Shown here in pieces: positions 6,381 to 14,548 of a stretch of 15,308 nt of DNA. This DNA is from an uncultured Phycisphaera sp. (GTDB lineage Bacteria > Planctomycetota > Phycisphaerae > Phycisphaerales > SM1A02), in contig CALDQF010000090.1 of assembly GCA_937911845.1 (NCBI GenBank), positions 1 to 15,308 on the forward strand, given 5' to 3'. Numbering within the stretch: the first letter of the stretch is position 1; each line of letters begins with the position of its first letter. The position numbers and the translations under genes are program-made. The notes beneath the pieces were generated by a model. It was not told where the DNA came from, did no database searches, and worked only from the letters and a program-made list of their open reading frames with translations.

Positions 6381-8240
6381 TCAGTCGAAGTTGGAGAGCA
6401 AGATGACAAGGTCAGTGAATCCAACTTCACCATTGCCATCCAGATCTGCGGGACACCCTGAACAAGAACCCCATTCGGAAAGCAACGCAATCAAATCAGG
6501 AAAGCCAACAACACCATCCCCATTCAAATCTCCGGGAATGATCGGTTCGAGATCAAGAACCAATGCATCCATATCAATGGGAACGGATCGATTACCAATT
6601 TCAGGGTCGTTCCAAAGCGACCAAGCCACAATTCCACTTTCGTCGGTGACGTTGTTGTCGAGCAACGAATTGATGTAGTCCGGTGTTGTGGTTTGGTGCA
6701 ACAGGGTCAACGCAACTTGGCTCGCGTCGGAGGGAATCACAAATCGTGAGTCGTCCCAGTGTTGGCCATCGACATATGTTGCCCCGACAGGAGCACCCCC
6801 AAACGCATCGAACTCTGCGTTCACAAATCCAGCGGGAGGAATCCGGTTGTCGAAGTCTGTTTTGTTCAGAAGCACCAAGTGGTGGGTGGTGCCGTCTGGT
6901 ACGCCTGCGGCTTGAGCCATGGCACCAGACGCCACTTGCACGGACTTCCACACTTTGGTTGAAGCTTCATCGATGTCACCGGTTGCCGGATTCCAAACAC
7001 CTGCCTCGTCAACTACCCCGCCAGAGGCATCGAGCCAACGCAACTGGAGCCACATGCGGCGACCTTCGCTGTATCCGGTAGGAAGTTTGTGGCCGGACCA
7101 GTTGGTGACACGAACCACCAACTCGTTGCCTTCCGTCCAAGCTTCCATATCCGAAGCATCACGCATCATCTGAATGTTTCGCTCCAGTGAAGCTTCCATG
7201 CGTTCGTTGCTGAGACCGGTGACCGAGTCGTCGTACAAGCTCCGAACTCCCTTCAAAACCCAAGAGTTTGCACCCGCAAACCCGTGGTCCCCGAGATCTT
7301 GACGCTCAAACCAAGGTGGACTTTCCCAAGCAAAGCACCCTCCGGCGACGCGGTTTGGCATGTGACAGTCTTGGCAGGTGGAGACCGGGGCGTCCAAATT
7401 GCCCGCAAATCTCTCGTCAGGAACGACATCGGCACCCTCAGCAAATGACGAGTGGAGCCACTCACTCCACGTTGTCTGTTCGGGGTACATGTCATAAGGA
7501 TCTTGGGTGGGGTGCGGCTCACCGTCCGCCACCGGGGCGTAGGTGCCATCGGCCTGCTTCATGGTCACCGGATTACGAACCTCGTGGCAGGCGGAACATG
7601 CGGCCGATCGCTGGTGGAAGGGAGAATGGATCGCCGGGGTGGGCGTATGCAAGTTCATCCCTGGGGTATTGGGAATATCCGAATACGGCCCCCGGCGAGA
7701 ATCAACCGGATCCAGAATTAATCGACCATTGCCATAACCGTCGCCGGGAGGAAATTCCAAAGCGGCACGAATGGCTTCATCCTCAAACGGATCGCCCGGA
7801 ACCGGAACCGGAGAAACTGCGCGGTGGCAAATCTGACAGTTGACGCCATCGAAGTCATTCTCGAAAAAGCCGTCCTCGAGGGCGGAACCATCAGAAGGAA
7901 GCGAGTGTCCGCGATACCACCCCACAGGGGCATGACAACGAATGCAATATTCACCCGAGTCTGTGGCATCTTGGTTCGCAATGGTCAATGCGGCGTGCCA
8001 AATCGGGTCCCTTGCCGATTGGGCCATCAGATTGCCAACCCAACCGTCCCAGGGCTCATGGAAGTTCTCTTGCAAGTAGTCGCCGTGGCAAGCCTGACAG
8101 GTGTTCGAGCTGGACAGTGGATCCAGCATTTGGACCATGCCATCTGGCTGGGTACCGGGCTGCAGAAAGTCTTCCACCGAGGTCGGCAGCGGCACAGGAC
8201 CTCCAAAGCTGACCAAAGTGGAAGGGACCAAAATCAGCAC
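6381..8240 (-). CDS. Secreted five-haem cytochrome c with C-terminal dockerin-like repeats
   Basis: The protein of about 619 residues has five CxxCH haem c sites: CQACH (48-52), CIRCH (99-103), CQICH (135-139), CSACH (215-219) and CQDCH (289-293). A beta-rich region with SGHKLPTGYSEGRRMWL follows, a motif common in multihaem cytochromes. Residues 570-619 hold two dockerin-like calcium-binding repeats (DLNGDGVVGFPDL and DLDGNGEVGFTDL), widespread on planctomycete secreted proteins. It is probably an exported electron carrier; its redox partner is unknown. The start is uncertain. GTG at 8240 has GGAG seven bases upstream but gives a short, uncharged leader. TTG at 8303 gives a better signal peptide with RR ahead of VLILVPSTLVSFGG, but a poor ribosome site. 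The frame stays open to 9050, antisense to other genes, which I treat as spurious. Confidence 0.85.
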   Translation of the reverse strand: MLILVPSTLVSFGGPVPLPTSVEDFLQPGTQPDGMVQMLDPLSSSNTCQACHGDYLQENFHEPWDGWVGNLMAQSARDPIWHAALTIANQDATDSGEYCIRCHAPVGWYRGHSLPSDGSALEDGFFENDFDGVNCQICHRAVSPVPVPGDPFEDEAIRAALEFPPGDGYGNGRLILDPVDSRRGPYSDIPNTPGMNLHTPTPAIHSPFHQRSAACSACHEVRNPVTMKQADGTYAPVADGEPHPTQDPYDMYPEQTTWSEWLHSSFAEGADVVPDERFAGNLDAPVSTCQDCHMPNRVAGGCFAWESPPWFERQDLGDHGFAGANSWVLKGVRSLYDDSVTGLSNERMEASLERNIQMMRDASDMEAWTEGNELVVRVTNWSGHKLPTGYSEGRRMWLQLRWLDASGGVVDEAGVWNPATGDIDEASTKVWKSVQVASGAMAQAAGVPDGTTHHLVLLNKTDFDNRIPPAGFVNAEFDAFGGAPVGATYVDGQHWDDSRFVIPSDASQVALTLLHQTTTPDYINSLLDNNVTDESGIVAWSLWNDPEIGNRSVPIDMDALVLDLEPIIPGDLNGDGVVGFPDLIALLSEWGSCSGCPADLDGNGEVGFTDLVILLSNFD

Positions 8241-8247
8241 ACTTATT

Positions 8248-8251
8248 CTCC
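8248..8251 (-). promoter_or_regulatory. Ribosome binding site for the GTG start of the cytochrome gene
   Basis: GGAG on the minus strand lies seven bases before the GTG at 8240. It is the main reason for choosing that start over TTG at 8303, which has no comparable site. Confidence 0.5.
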
Positions 8252-8333
8252 AACCGTAAAGTACGGGGGTGTCACCTCTGCGGATGCCGAAACTGAAACA
8301 CAAGCCTGATCGGACCACCGCACATCCAAGAAC

Positions 8334-8338
8334 AGGAG
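8334..8338 (+). promoter_or_regulatory. Ribosome binding site deciding a GTG start
   Basis: AGGAG lies five bases before the GTG at 8344. It fixes the start of the small lipoprotein gene, since the upstream part of the open frame has no ribosome site and the signal peptide begins at this GTG. Confidence 0.8.
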
Positions 8339-8343
8339 AACCA

Positions 8344-8754
8344 GTGAAAAAAGAACGATTTTGCCCCTTTTTGGCCCTCATATTGGCCAATTTGAACGGT
8401 TGTTTGGCGCCGGCCCCGTCCTCGTTGGGTTTAAGCGTTCCGGAAGTGTTGGCCGCCCTGGAATCGGAAGGATGGGATATCGCCTTCGTCGAGCCGAGTT
8501 CTGGACGCATCCAGACCGAACCCCGGAATTTGCCCAAGCACCGACTGGCCACCAGCCCCACCCGAGTGGTGCTTGAATTTCGGCTGAAAGAACCCCGACC
8601 TCGCGTCCAAGCCATTGTGGCCCAACGGTTGGATACCCCCCCCTCCGATGCACCGAACGCAGACGCTGGAAATCCCACACGATGGGTGGAGGTCGGGCGC
8701 GACACAACCCTTGAGTCCGCGTGGTCATCCCGATTCGATGCGCCCGATTCTTGA
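8344..8754 (+). CDS. Small putative lipoprotein, unknown function
   Basis: The gene encodes 136 residues from a GTG start. The N-terminus is MKKERF followed by a hydrophobic stretch (CPFLALILANL) and NGC, which resembles a lipoprotein signal peptide with Cys19 as the lipidation site. The -3 to -1 residues LNG fit the lipobox loosely, because Asn at -2 is unusual. The mature part has a short segment SVPEVLAALESEGWDIAF, then alternating polar and hydrophobic strands (RVVLEFRL, RVQAIVAQRL, RWVEVGRD), suggesting a small mostly-beta domain. I do not recognise the family. It is transcribed away from the cytochrome gene and lies 84 bp before sucA. The stop is TGA at 8752-8754. An export role is likely from the leader; nothing more can be said. 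Confidence 0.7.
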   Translation: MKKERFCPFLALILANLNGCLAPAPSSLGLSVPEVLAALESEGWDIAFVEPSSGRIQTEPRNLPKHRLATSPTRVVLEFRLKEPRPRVQAIVAQRLDTPPSDAPNADAGNPTRWVEVGRDTTLESAWSSRFDAPDS

Positions 8755-8777
8755 GCGGTCCGTGTAGAATTCAACAA

Positions 8778-8802
8778 GCGGTTCAAGACGGATCTTGACC
8801 GC
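8778..8802. repeat. Imperfect inverted repeat upstream of sucA
   Basis: GCGGTTCAAG and CTTGACCGC form a nine-pair stem with one bulged T around a six-base loop, ending 36 bases before the sucA start. No T-run follows, so it is unlikely to be a standard terminator. It could be an operator or a leader hairpin. This is a sequence observation only. Confidence 0.4.
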
Positions 8803-8838
8803 CCATCGTTGCCCCGACGGCTGGAGACCACCGCCGCA

Positions 8839-11655
8839 ATGTCACCGAGCGATCCTGCCCGTCCCAGTTTGAATGGCTGGAACGCCGCGTACTTGGACGT
8901 GATGCACGAACAATGGCGGACCGATCCCGATTCGGTTGATCCGGCCTGGCGATCGTTCTTCCAAGGGTTCGATCTGGGTCTGGCCCAAGCCGACTCTGGT
9001 ACCCCAGCATTGCCAGATGCCGAAGCCATGGCCTCGCACACGGCCCACACGGCGCAAGGCCGAGTGGACAGTTTGATTTACCACTACCGAGACATTGGAC
9101 ATCTGCACGCCAAGTTGGATCCCTTGGGTTCGGAAAGGGCGAAGTCCAACACCTTGGAATTGAAATCATTTGGCCTCAGTGAAACTGACCTTGATCAATC
9201 CTTTGATCCCGGCCACCTGCCCCTCAACAATCCCGCCACCCTGCGAGACATCATCTCTCACCTTGAAAGCACGTATTGCGGCTCCATTGGCGCTGAGTAC
9301 ATGCACATTCAAGATCGGGAGCGGCGACGGTGGCTGCAACAACGCATGGAACCCGTGCAGAACCAGCCGCCCTTTGATGCCGAGTTGCGTCAGCGGATTT
9401 TGCGTGATCTGGTCAATGCCGATGTCTTCGAGGAATTCCTGCACACACGGTACCGCGGCAAAAAGCGGTTTGGACTTGATGGGAGCGAAAGCCTGATCCC
9501 CATGATGGTGGAACTCATTGAGCAAGCCCCAGGCCTTGGCATCGAAGAGCTCTGCATCGGCATGGCCCACCGGGGTCGGCTCAATGTGCTCACGAACATC
9601 TTGGAAAAATCGCACGACCAAATATTTACCGAGTTTGAAGAGGCGTGGACCGAAGATTTCGCCGAAGGCGGCGGAGATGTGAAGTACCACCTTGGCTACT
9701 CCAACACATGGCGCACCGCATCCGGACAGGATGTTCATCTTTCGCTCAGTCCCAACCCCTCTCACCTTGAATTCGTTAGTTCGGTGATTCTGGGTCGGGT
9801 CCGCGCCAAACAACGTTTGCGGGTGGACCCCGATCGCATTCGCGTGGTACCTGTGGCCATCCACGGCGACGCCGCGTTCCCAGGACAAGGTGTGGTGGCT
9901 GAATGCTTCAACATGATGAAGCTCGATGGCTATGACGTTGGCGGCACGATTCACTTGGTGGTGAACAACCAAGTTGGTTTCACCACCGACCCCCACGACA
10001 CCTTCTCGGGGCGCTACTGCACCGACTTGGCCAAGATGGTCGAATCCCCAATCTTGCACGTCAATGGAGATGATCCAGAAGCGTGCGTGTTCGCGGCCCG
10101 ACTGGCACTGGCCTACCGGCAAGAATTTGGCACCGATGTGGTGATTGAAATGTGGTGCTACCGACGTCACGGACACAACGAAGGCGACGAGCCCACCTTC
10201 ACCCAACCCGAGCTTTACGAACGCATCAAAAATCAAACCCGTGTCGCGAAATCCCATGCCGAGCGGTTGATTCAAGAGGGTGTGTTGGATGCGGAAGCGG
10301 CGGAGAGCATGCGGGTCGCACGACGGGAACGTTTAGACGAGGCGCAGACTCGAACCAAAGACGCCCCTGTCGCCCCTGGCACCCCTGGGTACCGGAACCA
10401 TTGGTCTGGGCTGACCGAAGAATGGCACGACGAACCCGTGGAGACCAATCTCCCGCTTGCCACCTTGCGTGAAGTCAGCAACGGTCTGGCCAAACTCCCC
10501 GCGAACTTCGAACTCCACCGCAAATTGCAACGATTGACCGAGGCACGCTCCAAAGCGATGGAAGAGGGCAGTCAGGTCGACTGGGCCACCGGTGAACTGT
10601 TGGCGTTCGGCACGCTGCTCTTGGAAGGACATGCCGTCCGACTGACCGGGCAAGACGTCCAGCGTGGCACCTTCAGCCACCGCCATGCCGTTTTTGTTGA
10701 TCAGAACAGCGGTGAGAAGTACTGCCCGCTTGACCATCTCCGCGAAGAGCAAGGTCGCATCTGCGTGCACAACTCCCCGCTGACCGAGAGCGCCTGCTTG
10801 GGCTACGAGTACGGCTATTCCTTGACCGACCCAAGGATGCTCATCTTGTGGGAAGCACAGTTTGGCGACTTCGCCAACGGCGCCCAAGTCATCATTGACC
10901 AGTTCATTGCCTCGGCCGAAACCAAGTGGAACCGTTCTTCGGGATTGGTCTTGATGCTGCCCCATGGCTACGAAGGGCAAGGGCCAGAGCACTCCTCGGC
11001 TCGAATGGAACGGTTCTTGACCCTGTGCGCGGGTGACAACATGCAAGTGGTGCAGCCTTCCACCCCAGCCCAACACTTTCACTTGCTGCGTCGACAACTT
11101 GCCCGAGATTTCCGGCGGCCGTTGATCATCATGACGCCCAAGAGTCTGCTTCGACATCCCAAAGCAACCAGCGTGGCCTCCGACTTCTTCGAGGGACGGT
11201 TCCACCACATCTTGCCCGACTCGACCGAGCTCGATCACGCGGCGGTCAAAGACTTGATCTTCTGCTCCGGAAAAGTGTTTTACGAGTTGAACCAACGCCG
11301 CTCCGATACCGGTCGCCGCGATCTTGGCATCCTCCGTATGGAACAACTGCACCCACTTCGGGTGGAGAGCATCAAGGCCTCCTTGGCCGCGTACCCCAAC
11401 GCCAAACGGCTGATGTGGGTGCAGGACGAGCCCAAGAACATGGGGGCATTCCGCCACGTCGAAGCTTTCTTCCGAGAGCAATTGGAGCTCGAACTGGTGT
11501 ACGTTGGACGACGAGAAAACGCGTCTCCCGCGGTTGGTTCGAGTCGGATCCACGCCCGCGAACAACACGAAATTATGGACCTTGCGGTAGGTCGCACCGC
11601 AGAGGACACCGTCGATCCTGCGGCGGAACGCCTCGTTGAAGGCCCACGTCCCTGA
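8839..11655 (+). CDS. sucA: 2-oxoglutarate dehydrogenase E1 component
   Basis: This thiamine-diphosphate enzyme decarboxylates 2-oxoglutarate in the tricarboxylic acid cycle and passes the succinyl group to the lipoyl arm of E2. Its 938 residues match the family length. The N-terminal segment (NAAYLDVMHEQWRTDP, then VDPAWRSFF) is the conserved E2-docking region. Catalytic-domain motifs include GMAHRGRLNVL (241-251), the substrate-loop SLSPNPSHLE, and the thiamine-diphosphate motif from GDAAFPGQG (343) to NNQVGF (376). The transketolase-like part ends with WVQDEPKNMGAF and GRRENASPAVGSS, both classical SucA signatures. ATG at 8839 was chosen because it begins the conserved N-terminus; the ribosome site is weak (GGAG 12 bases upstream), and TTG at 8809 is an alternative. 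sucB follows after 22 bp, forming one operon. The call is secure. Confidence 0.97.
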   Translation: MSPSDPARPSLNGWNAAYLDVMHEQWRTDPDSVDPAWRSFFQGFDLGLAQADSGTPALPDAEAMASHTAHTAQGRVDSLIYHYRDIGHLHAKLDPLGSERAKSNTLELKSFGLSETDLDQSFDPGHLPLNNPATLRDIISHLESTYCGSIGAEYMHIQDRERRRWLQQRMEPVQNQPPFDAELRQRILRDLVNADVFEEFLHTRYRGKKRFGLDGSESLIPMMVELIEQAPGLGIEELCIGMAHRGRLNVLTNILEKSHDQIFTEFEEAWTEDFAEGGGDVKYHLGYSNTWRTASGQDVHLSLSPNPSHLEFVSSVILGRVRAKQRLRVDPDRIRVVPVAIHGDAAFPGQGVVAECFNMMKLDGYDVGGTIHLVVNNQVGFTTDPHDTFSGRYCTDLAKMVESPILHVNGDDPEACVFAARLALAYRQEFGTDVVIEMWCYRRHGHNEGDEPTFTQPELYERIKNQTRVAKSHAERLIQEGVLDAEAAESMRVARRERLDEAQTRTKDAPVAPGTPGYRNHWSGLTEEWHDEPVETNLPLATLREVSNGLAKLPANFELHRKLQRLTEARSKAMEEGSQVDWATGELLAFGTLLLEGHAVRLTGQDVQRGTFSHRHAVFVDQNSGEKYCPLDHLREEQGRICVHNSPLTESACLGYEYGYSLTDPRMLILWEAQFGDFANGAQVIIDQFIASAETKWNRSSGLVLMLPHGYEGQGPEHSSARMERFLTLCAGDNMQVVQPSTPAQHFHLLRRQLARDFRRPLIIMTPKSLLRHPKATSVASDFFEGRFHHILPDSTELDHAAVKDLIFCSGKVFYELNQRRSDTGRRDLGILRMEQLHPLRVESIKASLAAYPNAKRLMWVQDEPKNMGAFRHVEAFFREQLELELVYVGRRENASPAVGSSRIHAREQHEIMDLAVGRTAEDTVDPAAERLVEGPRP

Positions 11656-11677
11656 CCCTCAATCGGAGTACTCACTG

Positions 11678-12931
11678 ATGTCTGTCGAAGTCGTCATCCC
11701 ATCACCTGGAGAATCCATCACCGAAGTGACGCTGGGCCAATGGCTTTACAGCGACGGCGACTGGGTGGCGCAAGACGACAATCTTGTGGAAATCGAATCA
11801 GACAAGGTCACCCTTGAAATCCCCGCACCCGCCAGTGGTGTCCTGCGCATCACGGCTGAAGCCGGCGCGGAGATGGAAGTTGGAGACATCGTGGCCACCA
11901 TCGACACGGACGCGAGCGCACCATCGGGCGATCAAGGTTCAGATGCTCAGGCTGCAGATCCCGGAGATTCCGGACCGGCCAGTGTAGTCGAAGCGGCCAC
12001 CACTGCCGCCGCAGAAGAATCTCCCCGTCCCACCAGCATGGCCGCCAAGGTGGCGGAAGATGCTGGAGTAGATGTCAACAGCGTCACGGGGACCGGGGCC
12101 CACGGCCGAGTCACCAAGGCTGATGTACTTGCGGCATCAATGCCCGTCCCCACCACCCCCAACCGGCCAAGCGAACCAACGGCGCCAGTCACGCAACCTT
12201 TGGCCATTGATGCCACGGGCAGTCGTGGGGTCCGCCGCGAGAAAATGAGCCGTTTGCGCGCTCGGATTGCCGAACGCCTGGTGGAAGCCCAGCAAACCGC
12301 CGCCATGTTGACAACCTTCAACGAAGTCGACATGAGCGAAGTGATGCGACTGCGGAAGTTGCACAAAGAAGCGTTCGCCGAACGACACGGCGTTGGACTC
12401 GGCTTCATGAGCTTTTTTGTGAAGGCCTGCTGCGAAGCATTGCGTCGTCACGAAGGGATCAATGCCTACATCGACGGACAAGAAGTCGAGTACCACGACT
12501 ACTGCGATGTTTCGGTGGCCGTCGGCACCCCCAAGGGTCTGGTTGTCCCCGTGCTGCGAAACGCCGACCGCCTTTCCTTTGCCGAAATTGAACGTGGCAT
12601 CAAAGATTTGGCCATTCGCGCTCGCGATGGACAACTGGGTATGGAAGAAATGCTGGGGGGTACCTTCACCATCTCCAACGGTGGCGTGTACGGCTCGCTC
12701 ATGAGCACCCCAATCCTGAACCCCCCGCAGTCGGGCATCTTGGGCATGCACAAGATCATGAACCGAGCGGTCGAAGACACCAAGAACCCGGGACAGATTG
12801 TCCTTCGCCCCATGATGTATTTGGCATTGTCCTATGACCACCGAATTGTCGACGGCGAGCAGGCTGTTCGTTTCTTGGTTGACGTCAAAGAAGCGTTGGA
12901 AAACCCAGAACGGATGCTGCTCCAGCTCTAA
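11678..12931 (+). CDS. sucB: 2-oxoglutarate dehydrogenase E2 (dihydrolipoyllysine succinyltransferase)
   Basis: This core enzyme transfers the succinyl group from its lipoyl arm to coenzyme A. The 417 residues show the usual order. A lipoyl domain (about 1-76) has K43 in IESDKVTLEI as the lipoylation site. An Ala/Pro/Glu-rich linker follows, then a peripheral-subunit binding domain near 122-160 (SMAAKVAEDAGVDVNSVTG, then GRVTKADVL), a second linker, and the catalytic domain from about 190. The latter contains EKMSRLRARIAERL, FTISNGGVYGS and YDHRIVDG with catalytic H388 and D392. FTISNGG and the opening MSVEVVIPSPGESITE favour the succinyl-type E2 rather than an acetyl-type. ATG at 11678 has GGAG nine bases upstream. 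No E3 (lpd) gene is in the window. rsmH begins 31 bp downstream. Confidence 0.96.
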   Translation: MSVEVVIPSPGESITEVTLGQWLYSDGDWVAQDDNLVEIESDKVTLEIPAPASGVLRITAEAGAEMEVGDIVATIDTDASAPSGDQGSDAQAADPGDSGPASVVEAATTAAAEESPRPTSMAAKVAEDAGVDVNSVTGTGAHGRVTKADVLAASMPVPTTPNRPSEPTAPVTQPLAIDATGSRGVRREKMSRLRARIAERLVEAQQTAAMLTTFNEVDMSEVMRLRKLHKEAFAERHGVGLGFMSFFVKACCEALRRHEGINAYIDGQEVEYHDYCDVSVAVGTPKGLVVPVLRNADRLSFAEIERGIKDLAIRARDGQLGMEEMLGGTFTISNGGVYGSLMSTPILNPPQSGILGMHKIMNRAVEDTKNPGQIVLRPMMYLALSYDHRIVDGEQAVRFLVDVKEALENPERMLLQL

Positions 12932-12962
12932 GCCTTTCTCGCGCGGAGTACCTTTCGGGGGT

Positions 12963-13925
12963 ATGCTCGCCCCTCGTATGGATGCCGCCGGACACGAGCC
13001 GGTCCTCATGGATGAGGTCCTTAGAACTTTGGCCCTTCAGTCGGGTGAATCGGTCGTGGACTGCACGGCCGGCCGAGGCGGTCATGCCGCCCAAATGGCC
13101 CAAAGAGTCGGACCCGATGGCCACCTTATTTTGGTGGATTTGGATCCTGAGAACCTGCACTTTGCGACCGAGCGGGTGGCGCCAACTGGCCTCCGGATCG
13201 TTGGCTGGCAACATTCCTTCTCTGAGGTGCCACGGGCACTCCGGAGCTTTGAACCCAAGCCCAACGCCTTGTTGGCCGACCTTGGCGTGGCCTCCACCCA
13301 TCTTGACCGTCCCGAACGGGGCTTTTCCTTCCGTGAGGAAGGCCCCTTGGACATGCGGCTCGCCGCGGGCGAATCCCTGTCGCCGACCACACGGGCGGAC
13401 CCAGGCGATCCCGCCACCGCCGGCGACTTGGTGGCAGTTCTTCCCGAACGAGAATTGGCCGACCTGATCAAGACGTGGGGAGAAGACCCATTCGCCAGGC
13501 GGATCGCGCGGGCCATTGTCGAAGCCCGGGAGGTCGAGCCGATACGTACAACGACCGCCTTGGCTGAAATTGTCCGGCGGGCCTACGGCGCTCGAGCTCG
13601 GGACAGTCGCATGCACCCCGCCACTCGGACTTTCATGGCCCTCAGGATTGCGGTCAACGATGAACTTGGCGCGTTGGAGCGACTGCTGGATGCATTGCCC
13701 CGAGCGTCAGACTGGCTGGCTCCGGAGGCACGTGTGGCGATGATTTCTTTTCACAGTTTGGAGGACCGATTGATCAAACGGGCATTTGCCGGACTGGTTC
13801 GGTCTGGCCGGGCCGTGGATTTGGCCCGGGGCGGCTTGGTGGCCTCTGAAGAAGAGGCCCAACGCAACCCCAGAGCCCGATCCGCTCGCCTGCGGGTGGT
13901 GCAACTGACGGAGCCCACGTCATGA
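12963..13925 (+). CDS. rsmH: 16S rRNA (cytosine-1402-N4)-methyltransferase
   Basis: RsmH (MraW) methylates N4 of C1402 in 16S rRNA using S-adenosylmethionine. The 320 residues match the family length. Visible signatures are GHEPVLMDEVL (10-20), the SAM-binding DCTAGRGGHA (33-42), LLADLGVASTHLD (103-115), ERGFSFREEGPLDMRL (118-133), HPATRTFMALRIAVNDEL and the late MISFHSLEDRLIKRAF. It normally opens the division and cell-wall (dcw) cluster and does so here, but without mraZ before it. ATG at 12963 is chosen; a GGAG lies 14 bases upstream and a G-run sits directly before it, so ATG at 12978 is a close alternative. The stop overlaps the next start by four bases (ATGA). The call is secure. Confidence 0.96.
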   Translation: MLAPRMDAAGHEPVLMDEVLRTLALQSGESVVDCTAGRGGHAAQMAQRVGPDGHLILVDLDPENLHFATERVAPTGLRIVGWQHSFSEVPRALRSFEPKPNALLADLGVASTHLDRPERGFSFREEGPLDMRLAAGESLSPTTRADPGDPATAGDLVAVLPERELADLIKTWGEDPFARRIARAIVEAREVEPIRTTTALAEIVRRAYGARARDSRMHPATRTFMALRIAVNDELGALERLLDALPRASDWLAPEARVAMISFHSLEDRLIKRAFAGLVRSGRAVDLARGGLVASEEEAQRNPRARSARLRVVQLTEPTS

Positions 13926-14548
13926 CCCAAGAAACCAAATCAGCTCTCCTGATCGGGTTCATTTTCATCATGATCATTCTGGTGGTGGTGGTGGACGGTT
14001 TCGATGCCGGAAGAACTCCCGCCCTGAATGAGGGGTCTACGGATGACATCCCAATCGTTCCTCCGGCTGAGGATGACTCGTTTCAAAGATCACAGCCGCC
14101 GGCTTCGGGGCAAATCGAAACCACTCAAGCCCAAGTGGAGCGGTATGAAGTGAAACGAGGGGACACCCTAAGCGGAATTTGTGCGGAGTACTACGGAGAC
14201 GCGGGCTTGTTCCCCGCCTTGCAGGAAGCAAACGGGCTGACGAGTCCAGACCTGGTTCCCGGTCAAACCATCAGCCTTCCCCCCCGTGCCGCCTTGACGA
14301 GCAACAGACCCGAGACGGCACAGTCCCCCAAAACCGCTCAACCCTCACAACCGGCGCCACCTGCACCGACGGAAACCGTCCGAAAAAATCGGACCTACAC
14401 GGTGCAAAAGGGAGACATGCTCGAACGAATTGCCCGCCGGGAACTCGGGGATGGGCGAAGATCCAATGAGATCTTCGAAATGAACAGAGATCAACTCTCT
14501 TCGCCCGATGACATACAACCAGGCATGGTGTTGCAACTTCCCGAATGA
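13922..14548 (+). CDS. Membrane-anchored protein with two LysM domains
   Basis: The 208-residue protein has one N-terminal membrane segment (about 8-24, rich in Ile, Met and Val) and no cleavage site that I can see. A polar linker follows, then two LysM domains: about 75-118 (YEVKRGDTLSGICAEYYGD, ending PGQTISLP) and about 159-207 (YTVQKGDMLERIARRELGD, ending PGMVLQLP). A Pro/Thr/Gln-rich linker joins them. LysM binds N-acetylglucosamine-containing glycans such as peptidoglycan, so the protein likely tethers the inner membrane to the wall. No hydrolase domain is present. The start overlaps the rsmH stop and has GGAG eight bases upstream; its stop overlaps the next gene by four bases. Its place between rsmH and a PBP gene, where ftsL usually lies, suggests a role in septal or growth-zone wall synthesis (inference). 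Confidence 0.9.
   Translation: MTQETKSALLIGFIFIMIILVVVVDGFDAGRTPALNEGSTDDIPIVPPAEDDSFQRSQPPASGQIETTQAQVERYEVKRGDTLSGICAEYYGDAGLFPALQEANGLTSPDLVPGQTISLPPRAALTSNRPETAQSPKTAQPSQPAPPAPTETVRKNRTYTVQKGDMLERIARRELGDGRRSNEIFEMNRDQLSSPDDIQPGMVLQLPE

Larger units (their letters stand above)
8241..8343. promoter_or_regulatory. Divergent intergenic region between cytochrome and lipoprotein genes
   Basis: The region separates two divergently transcribed genes, so promoters for both strands should lie here or just inside the genes. I could not find convincing -35/-10 pairs on either strand. If the cytochrome starts at the TTG at 8303 rather than 8240, the space shrinks to 40 bp. Confidence 0.4.

Noticed and set aside
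6317..6490. N-terminal extension of the FliN-like gene
   Set aside because: It would overlap the last 110 bases of the cytochrome gene, including its dockerin-like tail. The added residues do not resemble a FliN N-terminus, and ATG at 6316 fits the domain edge.
8765..8770. TAGAAT as a sucA promoter -10 box
   Set aside because: No -35-like hexamer lies at 16-18 bases upstream, so I did not list it as a feature.
8778..8802. Inverted repeat as a rho-independent terminator of the lipoprotein gene
   Set aside because: The stem is imperfect and no T-run follows it on the plus strand.
8241..9050. Open upstream extension of the cytochrome frame on the minus strand
   Set aside because: About 270 codons are open, but they run antisense through the lipoprotein gene and the sucA start. 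They are rich in Arg and Ser with no domain, and lie ahead of the likely leader.
9166..11568. Long minus-strand open frames opposite sucA (369 and 411 codons)
   Set aside because: The sense strand encodes a complete, well-conserved SucA. The antisense translations show no domain and come from high-GC codon bias.
12834..12962. Upstream extension of rsmH into sucB
   Set aside because: The added residues are out-of-frame sucB sequence; RsmH homologues begin close to the GHEPVL motif.
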